Positions 11,751 to 23,795 of a DNA stretch of 64,000 bases are shown here, in pieces. The DNA comes from Heterodera schachtii (taxonomy: Eukaryota; Nematoda; Chromadorea; Rhabditida; Heteroderidae), in NCBI GenBank assembly GCA_023374025.1, contig SIJG01000118.1:186001-250000 (forward strand), read 5' to 3'. The number at the start of each line of letters is the position of its first letter. Within the stretch, counting starts at the first letter, position 1. A model generated the notes under the pieces. That model made no database searches and was not told the DNA's origin. It saw only the letters and a program-made list of their open reading frames with translations. A program made the position numbers and the translations under genes.

Positions 11751-12918
11751 AATTAATAATTAATATTTTTTTATAGAATTGTCATTAAAACATTATTTTT
11801 AAAATTCTTTCTTTCAAAAAATTTCTTTTTTCAATGGTTTAATTATGCGATATTTTTTATTATCCGACGGTAATGTATTTTTGATTTTTTATAAATAATA
11901 TTTACATTTAAAATAATCCATTTTTGTTAAACCTTTTTACGTTCTTTTTTTTTTGGAAATTTATTCTAAGAATTTAAATAGTTGAATTTATAATTTAATT
12001 AATATTTTTTAATTTACCTATTTGTAATAAAAAATATTATAATCTTTTTAAAATTTGGTTTATTTTGGTGCATTCATAAGATTAAATTTAATGAAATGAA
12101 TTCTAAACAATTCTTAATGTATAGGTATTTTGTATCATTTGATCGATAATTATAGAAATCAGCCGGTATTTATATATAAAAGATAATAAAAAATTTGAAA
12201 ATTAAAAATATAAAATATAAAGAATATAGTAAGATCTTGCTTCTTAAAGGATTCCAAAATGAAAATAAATTTTCACTAAATTTTATTATATATTTTTTGA
12301 AATAAATTTTTATAAATATTTTGCATTTTTTTAAATTCTCATCTTTTAAATAAAAATGAATTTGAAAGATATACTTTTTTTTCTGCGCATTAGTTTCGAC
12401 ATATTAATCGTAAAATAACATTTTTTCCACTTGATTTGAAACTTCTTCGTGACTTTTATATCTTTATTTGCCTTTTTCGAGATTTTCGTGCCTTAAATGC
12501 CTTTTTAGCCTTTTCGTGTAGATATCCGGCAATGTGATTTTTTTTTTGGAATTATTTAAAACAATAAATGTTTTTTGTTGTAAAAAATTTTATTATCCAA
12601 TATTTTAACAAAATTCTTTATGGTAATTTTTGAGGCAATATTATTTAAGTTTTCGATTTTTACATAAATTTTTAATGATTACTTTAATCGGAAAATATGT
12701 TTTTTTTTAATATTTGTCATTCTAATTTTTGCCAGTTTTTAAGGCATTTTTTATAGTGGTTATTTTGCAATTAAATTTTTATTTTTAATATTACTCTTTT
12801 TCATTTATTTTTGAGAATTTTGGGAATAAAATATTTTATTAATTTTTATTTATTTTTTTGAATTGTCAAAAGAACGTCAAATGTTCAAATAAAATAACTA
12901 TTTATATTGTTTCTTTTT
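11751..12918. other. T-rich AT desert
   Basis: No gene. 12440-12530 has GTGCCTT, GCCTTTTT and AGCCTTTTCGTG words, a minus-strand relative of the AAAAGGC-type sequence at 18930-19045. Confidence 0.5.
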
Positions 12919-13290
12919 AGTAATGCCTTGCCTTAATTTTATTAGATGATTTATTCTAGGGTTAAGCCCCGACCCTCGGGGAGCAAAATGTCGGGGAACG
13001 GGAAGGAAATACCCCGAAAGAATTTGTCGGGGATGGCTGAAGAAATTTAAAAAATGTCGGGGAGCAACACCTTCGTCGGGGAGGAAATTTTTAAAAAATA
13101 AGTCAAAAAAAGCACAAAATGAAAAAATCCAGAATAAAAAGTTTTAAAACTCATTTAAAGTTACTTCCATCTTATTTCAAGTGCAATTTACGACTTTCGT
13201 AATCCCCCGAAACATGTCGGGGCTTAACCCTAATTTATTCATTTATTCTTGACGGATGTTCTTGTCACAAACGACGAATGCGCAGTTCTT
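12919..13290 (+). repeat. Variable-core cassette M, interrupted by a MITE
   Basis: The left frame (AGTAATGCCTTGCCTTAATT, then TTAGATGATTTATTC) stops at the TA before 12959 and resumes after the TA at 13231 with ATTTATTCATTTATTCTTGA. Removing the 272-bp MITE and one TA restores the usual frame. The core after CTTGAC (13253-13279) is about 27 bp with TCACAAACGACGA. The right frame is weak (ATGCGCAGTTCTT). Confidence 0.75.
12959..13230. mobile_element. 272-bp MITE with TA target duplication (GGGTTAAGCCCCGAC ends)
   Basis: The 15-bp ends are exact inverted repeats, GGGTTAAGCCCCGAC and its complement, each flanked by TA. Inside the left half, short motifs related to GTCGGGGAnnnA recur four or five times, so the termini carry subterminal repeats. 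Insertion in the middle of a recognisable cassette confirms mobility. TA duplication fits a Tc1/mariner-type mover; no transposase is encoded. Confidence 0.92.
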
Positions 13291-13582
13291 ATGGAGAAAT
13301 GCTAATAGTAATTTTTAATTTCATTTATTTAAATTTATTTTAAAATGTTTTGGTTTTTCAGAATAAAGACTAATAATAATTTGAGATAAACTTGTAATAA
13401 CAGAAATTTTATGTTTCTGTTTTTATTTATGTTAACAGATTTTCAAAATATTTATTAAGCTTTCTCATAATCAAAGTTCTATTTTGATTAATGCCAATTT
13501 AAATCGACATTGATTTATTGATTTTTTTATTTAAATTTAATTATTTTTAACAAAATTCATTAAAAATTCTTAAAATTTTCTC

Positions 13583-13608
13583 CCGGCGGCGCCTATCGGC
13601 ACCGCCGG
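13583..13608. repeat. GC-rich palindromic motif, copy 2 (best copy)
   Basis: Arms CCGGCGGCGCC and GGCACCGCCGG surround the loop TATC with a single mismatch. It is the reference for the dispersed GC palindrome. It pairs with 13707-13732, about 100 bp away, and the same pairing occurs at 58675 and 58807. Confidence 0.9.
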
Positions 13609-13706
13609 CCCCCCAAAAAACCTATATTTTTTAAAAAACTTGCCCAAAATTTGGTCATTTTCACACAAAGTCTGCTAACAAATAGCATTAAAATTACAAA
13701 AAATTT
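13609..13706 (+). repeat. Repeat R1, third diverged copy (between GC palindromes)
   Basis: ATTTGGTCATTTTCACACAA followed by GTCTGCTAACAAAT aligns with TTTGGTTAAAATCTGTTAACAT at 58757-58778 and with the start of the window. All three run into a GC palindrome after about 70 bp. More diverged than the other two. Confidence 0.7.
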
Positions 13707-13732
13707 CTGGCGCCGCCTATCGGCATCGCCGG
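13707..13732. repeat. GC-rich palindromic motif, copy 3
   Basis: CTGGCGCCGCC, TATC, GGCATCGCCGG: same layout as the best copy, with three arm mismatches and the same loop. Confidence 0.85.
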
Positions 13733-14329
13733 TCGCAACGTTATGCCTAGGGCTCACAAAAAAGGCACTAAAATAGGCACGAAAAATTTTTAAAAAAGGC
13801 ATTAAAATTTTTTATTAAGGATTTTTAGGGAGCAAAACACGTAAAACTTAACCAAAAGACTTAATTTTGCTGATTTAAAATAATTCAATATTTTATAATG
13901 TTTTTCAATAAGGAAACCAAAAAATTTTAATCAAGAAAAAATATTAAATTTTGGCGAACAATTTTGAGAAATTTTTCAATTTTTAAAGGTATATTTTCTG
14001 AAATTTTTTAGACCATTTCTTAGGGATGTATTTTTTGAAATTTTTTAGACTATTTCTTAAGGGTGTATTTTCTCGATTCTATTGAATTTTTAATGGAATT
14101 TTTCGGAAAAAACACCAAAAAGGCACCATATCGCTAAAACTAATCTTTGGGGTTTTTAGAATCAAGCAGCAAACACACGTTTTTTGGTTTGCCTTTTTCA
14201 ATTATTTTCTCAACCTATACACCATTCAATAGAGGTTTTAATAGCTCTACAATTTTACTCAGAGAGATTTTTCGCTTTTTCTATTAATAGAAATAGTTTA
14301 TTGCTTTTTTGGAAAAAAATTAAAGAAAT
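13733..14329. other. AT-rich region with AAAAGGCAC words and a 50-bp tandem pair
   Basis: 13750-13800 has GGCACTAAAATAGGCACGAA, resembling the right end of the MITE at 23796 in reverse. 13990-14070 holds two copies of a roughly 50-bp unit (TGAAATTTTTTAGAC, then ATTTCTTAGGG). No gene; the frame at 13593-13802 is a by-product of this composition. Confidence 0.6.
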
Positions 14330-14510
14330 TCAAAAAAAAAACCGAAAAATCGAAATAAACCGAAAAATTTTCTTCGGTTTTTCGATTTCGGTTTTTTAAC
14401 CGAAACCATTCGACCGAGAATTTTTTGAGTTTTTCGGTTTTTTTCGGTTTCGGTTTTTTTCGGTTTTTAACCGAGACCGTTCGACCGACCCTCTTGTCCG
14501 GTCTCTACTA
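14330..14510. repeat. CCGAAAAA-rich inverted and tandem repeat
   Basis: 14335-14400 is a hairpin: A-rich CCGAAAAATCGAAATAAACC pairs with GGTTTTTCGATTTCGGTT. The word TTAACCGAnACCnTTCGACC then occurs twice, about 72 bp apart (around 14396 and 14467), in direct orientation. Probably the end of a degenerate transposable element. The short frame at 14184-14399 crosses it and is not a gene. Confidence 0.8.
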
Positions 14511-17224
14511 AAAACTCCACAAATAAATAGTTTAATTTTTGCTAAAAATATGACGATAGTTGCCCAAAAGTTTAAAATTTAAGCGTGTTAAATCGTAAAT
14601 TTTATAAAATAAGCAAAAAATAAAAAATAAGCAAATTAATATTGAGCTAATAATTATTAAAATCACAAATTCTTGTCAAGAAAAAAAAAATTTTTGAGAT
14701 GAATTTTTGAGAAATTATTATTTCTTAAGGGTGCATTTTTAAAAATTTTTGGGTCGATTTGGTCATTTAAAGGTTTTAGTCTTCATATTTAAATGATTTT
14801 TTGCGAATTTACCCTTTTGTTTTATTGGACAGTAATTATTTCCTTTGCCGTTTTACGTAAAAAAAAAAAATGTGTTTTTCGTATATATATTTTTAAATTT
14901 TATTCCAATTCTGCTATAATACAAGGTCATTTAATTTCTAAAAAAATAGTTATTTTTAAATTTGATTTAAAAAATAATAAAGATATTTTCAATAATTAAT
15001 TTTGTTGTTAGCAATTAATTGTAAATATTAAGTGATATTCCAAAATAAATCATGTTAATGAAAAAAAAAAATATTTCTCACTGAATAAAGGCTATTTTTC
15101 GTATATTTTTTCAAGTTTTATTCCAATTCTGCTAAAAAAAATTACTACATATGTTGACTGATATTTTGTGCCTAATATCTGTCACAATTATTTATTTAAT
15201 TTCCAAGAAATATTTAATAATTAAAATATTTCCATTGTTTTTTCAGTGTTATTCAAATGACGCGTTTCTTAAAACTGCCATCCTTGAAAATTTTAAATTT
15301 TTTTAAAATTTTGAGATTCCTTTCAAATAATTTTCATAAATTAATTTTATAAAAACAATGAAAAACCAACTAAAAAGTAAAAAAGAAAATTAGATTTTCT
15401 GAAGAAATATTTCAAAAATAAAAATTGTAACACAGAAAACTTCATAACTTTACAAAGTTGCGGTCGCACCCCTGCTTTAAACTAAAGTTAATTTAATAAA
15501 GTATTTAAAATATTTTAGATTTCTTTAATTGTATTTTATTATTTGTGATATCGTCATGAAATATTTAATTATTATCTCTTATTTTATAAATAAATTCATT
15601 ATTTTATAAAATGAATTAGAATAGAATATTTATATTGCTAAATAAATCAGATAATATTTGTGTGTATATTTATTTATTTTATAAAATTCTTTTCATCGGT
15701 AAAACACACTTACTTCTATTTGAATTTCTGGTGACTTCCCTTTAAAATTTTTTGTTCAGTTTACTTTTGTTTTAATTTTTTTTATTTCATATATTTAAAT
15801 AAGCATGTGAGTTCAATGATAATTCATAATTTATAAAATTATTATTATTTATAGCAAATAATTATTAAATCCAAATACTATAAAAATAACAAAAATATCC
15901 AAGTAGACACGATTATTTTTAAATATAATTAAAATTTAGATAATTATTTATATTATAAATAGTTAATTATATTATAAGCTTCGTAAACCCTTAATTTCTT
16001 ATTTAGATTTAATTATGTTTTTATCATTTTGTTCAATGTTATTAAGCTTCGAATGTAAACTAAAAAAATATATATTAATCAGAATTGAATAAATTATTAA
16101 AGTTCAATTATCCAATCCAAAAAATAATAATAAAATTGCTAATTGATCATTTTATTATTAAATAACAAGTTTTTTTCATTCTTCAGTTATTTGTATATTA
16201 AAAAAATATTAAAGCTGTAAATTACTTTGCAAAAACAAAATTTCAATGTTTATTTTGAATATGATTTTACTTTATAGGTTCAAACGGTAATAATAAGGTA
16301 TTTTCAAGAATGGGGCCCAAACAAGCCGGGGCCCAACTGAGGTGTACCGACACAAACATCATAAAACTCAAAACAATCGCCTATTAGACATAAAATTTTT
16401 AAATTGTTTAAAAAAATATTATTGACAAATAAAACGCAACACGCATAGTCCATCTTGTAAAGGAAATCAACCAAGAAAGTATGAAAAAAATATTTGGTTA
16501 GTTATCAAAATATACTAACAACTTCAATTGAAAGATTAAATTTAAAATAATTAATTCAAAATAATTTCCGAATATTTTAATTTAACTAAACAAAAATTCT
16601 TGAATATATTTTCTTTTAAAAGATTTTCTGCTTTATCTAAACATAAAAAAGTGAATTTTAAATAAAACAAATATAAACAAAATGAAATTATTAAAATTGC
16701 CTATTTTTTTAATGGATATAAATAAATTTCAAAATGATTGCTACTGATAACTTTGTGACCTCTGATCTTTTTCGCATTTTAATTGTTATTAAATTTTTTT
16801 CTATTATATTTCTTTGTTGAATTTCGTTTTTTAATGTTATTTTGACGATGAAACATTTAATTTAAAACAAAAATATAATACAAAATTATAAGACAAATTC
16901 CTTTTGTCGGTCGGCCTTATAATTTTAACGCAAATTGATTTTAATTTTCAAAATTTTAACATACAAACAATATTTTAAAATTGTATTTTTTAAAAGACGT
17001 TAATCTTTAATTGATAAAGCAATACTAATTTTAAAAATAGAATTTATAACATATTCTAATTTTTTAAATTTTTTAAGTCATTTATTTTTATGCTTTCTAA
17101 TTATATAAAGTTTTAAAATATGATTAACTACATTGAATTTAAAGAGATTTTAGGAGTATTTATTATTAAATGCACTGGACATGGAATAAAATAAAGAATA
17201 GTTGGTGTTAAACCTTATTATACA
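14511..17224. other. AT desert with minor repeats
   Basis: 14868-14920 and 15095-15140 share TTTTTCGTATAT and TTTATTCCAATTCTGCTA. 15481-15572 is a diverged relative of 31880-31975. 16310-16340 has two GGGGCCCAA words 20 bp apart, the only GC patch here. No coding region. Confidence 0.55.
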
Positions 17225-17385
17225 ATACTTACTGTTTCGGTTACAATTTATTTAACTTGTCAATTATTATTTTTTTTAGTTTAATTATTTCTATGTATGG
17301 GTAGGGTAATATCTTATTATTATTTTTAAGCTTTAATTTAAGTTTTAAATTTTTTGTATTAAATTTCTTTTATATTTTTTTAGAA
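17225..17385 (+). repeat. Dispersed repeat R3, solo copy
   Basis: Shares TACTGTTTCGGTTA, then TTCTATGTATGGGTAG, then CTTATTATTATTTTTAAGCT and TTTAAATTTTTTGTATTAAA with 43209-43370 in the palindrome's left arm. Identity is high but with indels. Function unknown. Confidence 0.88.
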
Positions 17386-18837
17386 AGAAAATGAAGTATC
17401 TAACACTTCAATTGACTTATTTTTATATTATCAAACACTAATTAGTTTTATTTTTCAATTTATAAATAATTATTGATTCATTGGATTTAAACATAACGAT
17501 ATATTCATATTTAAATATAAGCTAAAAAACTTAGTCACATATATACTTTGTAAATTTTTATAAATTAATTTATTAATTTCTATAATTATCAATTATAATT
17601 TTATCAACCAAAGTTATTAAATTTTAGAAAGTCAAACTTTATTTAGGTAGGTCTTTCTTTTTTTATATATTTACTTTTTTATAACTTTTTTTATATTAAA
17701 TTGTTTAAAAATAAAATATTTTTTAATTAATTTAATTTAATATCCTTTCTTTTATTATCCGCCGACCTCGTTTTATTATTTATAAGTTAATATTTTATTA
17801 TTTCTGAAATAAAATGATTACTAATAATTTATAATATTAATGAATAAATTAATTATATAATCAGAAAAAGTAAATAATTATTGAAATAAAAAAATAAATT
17901 TTTAAAGAAAATTCATACTTAAAATTGTTTCTTTAATATTTTAAGTCAAAAACAAAAAAATATTTTTAGAATTACAAAATGTATAAATTTCCTATTTCAA
18001 ACCCAAAACTATTTAAATAAATTATGATTTAAATATTTATAAAGTCGATCTATATCTAAGAAATCAATTTTTTAATTCAAATTATTTTATGTTGATTATA
18101 TGTTTGGTATTTATTATTTTTTACTTTCTTTCCCTGAATTTATATATTGTTTCTAGTTGCCTGGAAAGAAATTTTCAATATTTTTGGTACGGTCTTATGT
18201 TCTTAGGATAATATGTTATAATTTAAATAACTCTTTATAATTTAATATAAGAAAAATTAAATAACTATAATTTGCCTCTAATAATATTGTGGTATTTTTA
18301 GTATAGAAAACAATTTTTTTTTTTGTATAATTTAATTTCAACTCATTGTTTTGCATATAAATTTGACGTTTATCAAATTGTGACCAAAGGCATGATTCTT
18401 CATTGATTATTTACTTTGTTATTTGTCCCTACTTGAAATAATAATTAGTAAATCATTTATATATCGTTTCTTTATGTCTTGATATATACTTTTATTTAAT
18501 TAAAGATATTTTTCGAATAAGATATTAAAAGAAGATACCATCGAAACACAAAATATATAGAACATTTTGTGATTTAAGGTTTTTTTGTGAATTAAACAAA
18601 CACAACCCTTAAAAATCGAAAAACTTTGCTTTTTGTACGAAGTTTTGAAAAATTAATTTTTAATTTATTTCTAGAATAAAGAATAAATTGTTTTGAAAGT
18701 TTTACTCAAGAACTTTGTTTTTAATATTACTTTTTTCATTTATTTTGTAATTTTTCGTATAAATTAATTTAATAATTTTTAATGTTTTGAATATTCGAAA
18801 AAAATTTCAAAATTAAAAAATAAAGCTCTATTTTTTA
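17386..18837. other. T-rich AT desert
   Basis: Only 17745-17800 (TTATTATCCGCCGACCTCGT) stands out; it is a left-frame fragment of the cassette family without a core. No gene. Confidence 0.5.
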
Positions 18838-18882
18838 TTTATCCATCGACTTAGTTTATTTAATTATTGTAGATGTTTATCA
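18838..18882 (+). repeat. Cassette left frame without core
   Basis: TTATCCATCGACTTAGTTTA followed by a TTATTGTAGATGTTTATCAA-like stretch matches the left frames at 19278, 49300 and 54720. It stops before the CTTGTC border and no variable core follows. Confidence 0.7.
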
Positions 18883-18924
18883 ATATAAATGAAATTAAGC
18901 AGAATATATTTATTCATTTTTCTA

Positions 18925-19045
18925 TAATCTTTACCGCCAAAAAGCCAAGAAAAAGGCAAAAATGAAAGTCTTGAAAAAGCCAAAAAGTCATAAAAATGCC
19001 AAAAAAGCACGAAAGAAATGCAAAAAAATCTTGAAAAAACCTCGC
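18925..19045. repeat. AAAAGTC/AAAAGCC low-complexity tract
   Basis: Irregular repetition of GCCAAAAA, AGTCATAAAA and AAGCACGAAA. The same vocabulary makes up both subterminal regions of the MITE at 23212-23786, so this is probably a decayed relative. The minus-strand frame here is only an effect of the repeat. Confidence 0.7.
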
Positions 19046-19129
19046 CAGGTTTTATTATTATTTTTAAATTTGTTTCAAAGATAATATAAATTTTCAATTT
19101 TTTCAAATAATTTATTCATTATTTTATTT

Positions 19130-19265
19130 TATTTGTTTTTAGTAAAAAGCCGCCTTCGTTTATTTTATTAGATCATTTATCTATTATTCTTGTTGTCTAT
19201 CGTTCTTCTTCTGATGTTCGGATGTCTCATATTTGGTCGTTTAACCTTTGATTTATTGTATTATT
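19130..19265 (+). repeat. Variable-core cassette C
   Basis: Left frame TTTGTTTTTAGTAAAAAGCC, then TTATTTTATTAGATCATTTA and TATTCTTGT. Core 19193-19222, about 30 bp with TTCTTCTTCTGATGTTCGGA. Right frame GTCTCATATTTGGTCGTTTA. Cassette D follows within about 15 bp, so two units stand nearly in tandem. Confidence 0.85.
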
Positions 19266-19277
19266 TAATTGTTTATT

Positions 19278-19400
19278 AATCCATCGACTTAGTTTATTTT
19301 ATTATTGTGATGATTTATCAATTATTTTTATCCATGTCGTAGAATTGACGGGGTAAAAGTAAGTCGCATTTCGTTGTTGAATTTTATTTATTTTTTGTAT
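19278..19400 (+). repeat. Variable-core cassette D
   Basis: Left frame ATCCATCGACTTAGTTTATT and GATGATTTATCAATTATT. Core about 19332-19361, with AATTGACGGGGTAAAAGTAA. Right frame GTCGCATTTCGTTGTTGAAT. The core differs completely from that of cassette C although the frames are alike. Confidence 0.85.
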
Positions 19401-20274
19401 TTTTTTAATTATTTAATTTTAATTAAAAATGCAATTTTTCTTTTGAATATTAAAAAAATTGTTGTGTCAACTTCCAGTAAAATTCTTTTTTTTTCATAAT
19501 GGTTTATATCGTTTATGGACTTAAGTTGAGGGTTCTTCATGTTGGAACTTATTTATTATTTTTATTTATTTTCTTTTATTATTTTCTATTTCTAAACTTT
19601 AATATATATGTTTTTTTGTTTTTTTTTATTGATGGATTATCTTTTTGTTATTATTATTTTTTTTGTAAAAGTATTATTTTAAACAAATGAAAAATTTTCT
19701 ATAACCTTAAAAAATAAATTTCTTTTTTGTTTGAAAAAATTTTCTATAATTTTAAAAAATTAAATTTATTTTTTTGTTTTTTTTTGACAAAACATCCGAT
19801 TAATTCTGCGGAACTTAAGAAAATTTTTAATATTTTTTATTTTATTAAGAAGAAATAGCATATTTTTAAATATTATTATGTTCCTTTTTTGGGTTTATTT
19901 GTCGTAAATTCATTTTTGAAATGGTAAATGTATAATAAAAGCTTATAAGCGGTTTTTTAATTTCCCAATTTCATAATAATGTTGTTTAATATTGATTTTA
20001 ATAGTTAAAATAATTTAATTAAATCCTTCTTTATTATTTGCATTTAAAAGCCACTATGACTCATAGATTAACCAGGGTTTCAATAGCCAAAAATAGAAAA
20101 TATGAAGACGAAATCAAAGCCGGGATAATCAAAATGCCAATTTTGTGGGTTTATGTTGAATAGCAAACCCTTAAAAAAATTGGCAAAATCCCCCAGAAAA
20201 GCCAAAAACACGTTAAAAATAAGGAACTATCTAAAAAATTTTAAATAAAAATTTTTTTTTTATAGTTACTTTTT
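19401..20274. other. T-rich AT desert
   Basis: 20125-20185 holds an imperfect inverted pair (GCCAATTTTGTGGGTTT with AAACCC...TTGGC). The short T-rich frame at 19499-19690 reads as a run of Phe, Leu and Tyr and has no features beyond composition. Confidence 0.5.
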
Positions 20275-20347
20275 CGGTGTGAGTCCTTTGTCCGTGAGTC
20301 ATTTGTCTGTGGATCCGCTGTCCGTGGGTCCTTTGTCTGTTGGTCTG
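20275..20347 (+). repeat. Short tandem array, 15-bp GTCCGTGAGTCATTT-type units
   Basis: About five head-to-tail 15-bp units with the shape GTCyGTGnGTCnTTT; the third reads GTCTGTGGATCCGCT. The last is partial and runs into repeat R4. Being a multiple of three, the array has no stop in one frame, but no flanking frame joins it. Confidence 0.9.
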
Positions 20348-20655
20348 TTGAGAGGACATCATTGTCAAGCAGCTTGATCGTCCTCCAATTATTTTAAAAG
20401 GAGTTCACTTAATTATTTTTTAATAGACTTTTTGGTTTGAAAAATTCTTATTTTTTTAATCAAAAATGTTTAGTTTTAATTATAAGTTTAATTTTCTCTT
20501 ATTTTTCTTATTTCAATGTTATAAAAAATTAAAATAATTATGCTTACCTAAAATTTAATTTATTTTCTCGTTGAGTTCTCCCAACTAATGCAAAGGGATC
20601 ATTAATCCTAATTTTAGGTTTTTAATTTTATTTTTTAATATTTAATCATCCTGGT
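20340..20655 (+). repeat. Repeat R4, copy without the foldback insertion
   Basis: Aligns with 54830-55107 and then continues with 55789-55840. Landmarks: CATTGTCAAGCA, CTTGATCGTCCTCC, TTCACTTAATTA, TTTTCTCGTTGAGTTCTCCC and ATATTTAATCATCCT. The two parts are adjacent here but separated at 55 kb by the 673-bp foldback element, so this copy represents the pre-insertion arrangement. Confidence 0.82.
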
Positions 20656-22959
20656 ATTATTAGTCGCTAGGTCAAGAATCTAAAACTGACCAAGTTCGGC
20701 AAAACACAAATTATTATTTATTCGTAATAAATGTTTTAATGCTTGATTTTGTAAAAGTTTCATAAAACAATAATATTCGACTATGTCCTTTATTGTTTTT
20801 ATATTGTTTTTGGATAAAGCTAATTTTAAAAAATTTTTAAATTTTTAAATATTGCTGTATTTCTTAATTTAATATAAGTCTCTTATTTATTTTTAGCATT
20901 TTTTAGTTTAAGAATAATTGCTGAATGCATTTCAAATATTTGTTCAATTTCGAATTGAAAAGGGTCTAAGGCAAATAATAACAATTTAGTATTTATTTTT
21001 TGAATTAACTTCATTTTTAATATCTTCGATCCGTTTATATACTAAGTGCTTATTACTTTTCTAATAAATATTGTTCTGTTATTTTAAATTAATATTATTT
21101 AATTTTGTTTTCGCCTTGTTAAATAATATGTAAATAACATTTTTTTCATTTATTAATATTTTTTCTTTTGTGTTCATTTTTATACAGATAATTTGGCAAT
21201 TATTTTGGCCTTATTTGGTAATTATTTTAATAACAATTTTCTTAGATATTTAATGATTTTGAAATTTATTTTATTTTGCTAATACCATATTAAATCTGTT
21301 TAAACATTTATCTTTTCTATTCTCTATTTTTAATAATCTTTGCTAATGGTCGTGAGTTGTTTTGAATCATTTCGACAGTTTTCCTGTTATTTTTATTGGG
21401 CTATTTCATTATTTGTTTGTATAATGCTACTTTAAAGTAAATTCATTTATGTTTATTGTAACCATTTAATTATTAGTTTTGTGTTCAATATTTTATAATG
21501 ATATTAGTCTATTTTGGTAAAAACTATAAAATCTAAATAAAAATTTATATTAATTTAATTCGCAATTATCTGTTTTTGGGCTTATTTAAATTAAATTTTT
21601 TAGTTTATTAAATTTTATCTTTTTTTATATTTCCGAGAAAATTTCTCTAAATTTGAAAACATAATATCAAAATATAGGCAAGCTTTCTTGTTTGAATGAT
21701 TGACGTTTTTAATTTTACTTGTCCATGTTGACTATTTTTTGTGTTAATATATGAAATTATTTTTTCAATTTTTCATAGTTTGATCTGAGTAATATTTTAT
21801 AGATACGCAAAATATTCTATGGTAATATAAATTTTTTTTTAAATCTTGTTCACTAACTGTGGGTAGACGCCAGGAAATTTTGGAATTATGGCTCTTATTT
21901 AAAAGAGTTGTACAAAAATTCCAATTTTGGCAAAAATATAAATTTAAAGTAAATTTTTAGAAAAAAATATACGTAATTCGTAATTTTAAGCACCTATCAA
22001 TACTATGCCTGATTTACCAAGTGTATGTGCATTTTTTCTTTTAATTTTTATATAATTCCCTCTAAATGAATTATGACACTTTATTTTACATTTTTGAAAT
22101 TTTCTTAGTTTAGTTTTAAGGTTTTAAATTGCTGATTTTAAATGAAAAATAAACTTTTTTATCATTAAATTTTTTAGATAACGACAAACGACTGAATGAA
22201 TATCTTGAATAAGTTATAAAAAATAAATACATATTAAAAATATATGGAAATTTCTCGTCGTTTTTTAATTTTTTATATTGAATAAAAAACAATTTTTTGC
22301 TGCTTAACACATTTTTATTTTGCACACAAATCCAGTAGACCAACAAAAATGAAGATGTTTATGAATTAAGCTTAGATTCTAATTTATTTAAATTATTTTC
22401 AATGTGCTGCTTCTCGTAGTGAAAATATTCTTTAAATTTTCAGTCAAACAAATAAAGTATTTTATTGTGAAATGACAAAATAATTTTAAAAACAAAATAA
22501 TTATTTCCATTTACAAATTTCTTTTTTGTTGCACTTTTGTTTCTTTGTAATTAAAGATTGCATATTTTAATTGCATTTTCTTTCAAAAATAATCATTTTC
22601 TCGTGTGCACGATGGTTTTTTAAGAAAAAAAGACCAAAGATATCATTAGCATTTCACTATTTTTAATAAATAATTATACAATAATTTCTTTGGAAATTGA
22701 TTAATTAATTTGAAGCTGATGGTGTTTAGATAGTGTAATAAAATTTTAATTTAAAATCATAATTTATATTTTAGTTAATGTGTGTATTTATTTTTGCATT
22801 GGGAAATTCAAGTTGAGTTTGATATCTTGCTCACTGAGTTGAATTTTAAACCTTTTTTCTATAAATTTTAACTAAAATTTTGCTGATATAAATTATTCAT
22901 AAAAATTATTAATCTTTTTTCTGAATTTTTTTTTAATTCATGAGTCGAAAGAATTTCAA
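20656..22959. other. T-rich AT desert
   Basis: No gene. A patch at 21855-21880 (GTGGGTAGACGCCAGG) is GC-richer and isolated. The short frame at 22116-22346 lacks any recognisable feature. Confidence 0.5.
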
Positions 22960-23110
22960 AATTTTTATAGTATAAAGCATATTTTTATTTTATTGGTTTG
23001 TAATAATCTGTGCCATTATTCTTTTATCAGATTTTTATCAATCATTCTTGACGAAACTCGTCCGTCTGCTGATGACGAGAAGAACTGACGGTCACATTAA
23101 TTACAAATTA
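22960..23110 (+). repeat. Variable-core cassette E
   Basis: Left frame ATTTCAAAATTTTTATAGTA, AAAGCATATTTTTATTTTAT, then AATCTGTGCC and ATCATTCTTGAC. Core 23053-23090, about 38 bp with TCGTCCGTCTGCTGATGACG. Right frame GTCACATTAATTAC, weaker than usual. Confidence 0.8.
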
Positions 23111-23211
23111 TATATTTTCACCTTTAAAAATATTTAAAAAATGCAATTATTCATTTTGTTTTGAGATTCATTTAAAAAGTTATTTTAAAAAATTTTCTTG
23201 TATAATATTTA

Positions 23212-23786
23212 GAAATGGGAATTTAAGTCACGAAAAACCTCATAAAAGTCGACTTAAAAAGTCATGAAAAATGCCAAAAAGTCACAAAAAATGCAAAAAA
23301 GTCATGAAAAAATAATCAAAAAGTCATATAAAAATGCCAAAAAAGCACCAAATAAATCCAAAAAAGTCCTGAAAATTAGCCAAATGTAATTAAACCCAAA
23401 AGCCGTTTTAAACATTCTTCAAAAAAGTAATTTAAAAACGAATAATTTTAACGGAAAAAAATATTCAAAAGTGTTACACCACCAGATTTTTATTTTATTG
23501 TTATTTTTCAGTCCCGTCATTTGAGTCCTAATGGTATAAGAAATTCCAGTTCCGTCTCGAAGATTGACTTAGTCAAATTTTGCCTTAAAAAGTGTAAAAA
23601 GTCATGAAAAAAGTCACAAAAACGCAAAAAAGTCATAAAAATCCCAAAAAGTGTAAAAAAAGTCAAAAAAAGTCACAAAAAAATGTAATTTAGAAGCTTC
23701 AAACAAAGTGTAGAACACTTTTGAAGTCATTTTAAGGTCATTTAGAGTCAGCAAAAAAAAAGTCATTTGACTTAAATTCCCATCTC
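23212..23786. mobile_element. 575-bp MITE with TA duplication and AAAAGTCAT subterminal repeats
   Basis: Ends are inverted repeats GAAATGGGAATTTAAGTC and GACTTAAATTCCCATCTC (one mismatch in 18), each flanked by TA. Both subterminal zones (23221-23400 and 23585-23780) are built of AAAAGTCAn and AAAATGCC words in the same orientation. The unique centre at about 23508-23575 contains CCCGTCATTTGAGTCC. TA duplication suggests a Tc1/mariner-type mover. No coding capacity; the minus-strand frame at 23614-23847 is a by-product. Confidence 0.92.
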
Positions 23787-23795
23787 TAATAATTA

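Noticed and set aside
12957..13232. TAGGGTT at the MITE edge as a telomeric repeat
   Set aside because: Only one occurrence on each side, part of a 15-bp inverted end that continues AAGCCCCGAC; no array.
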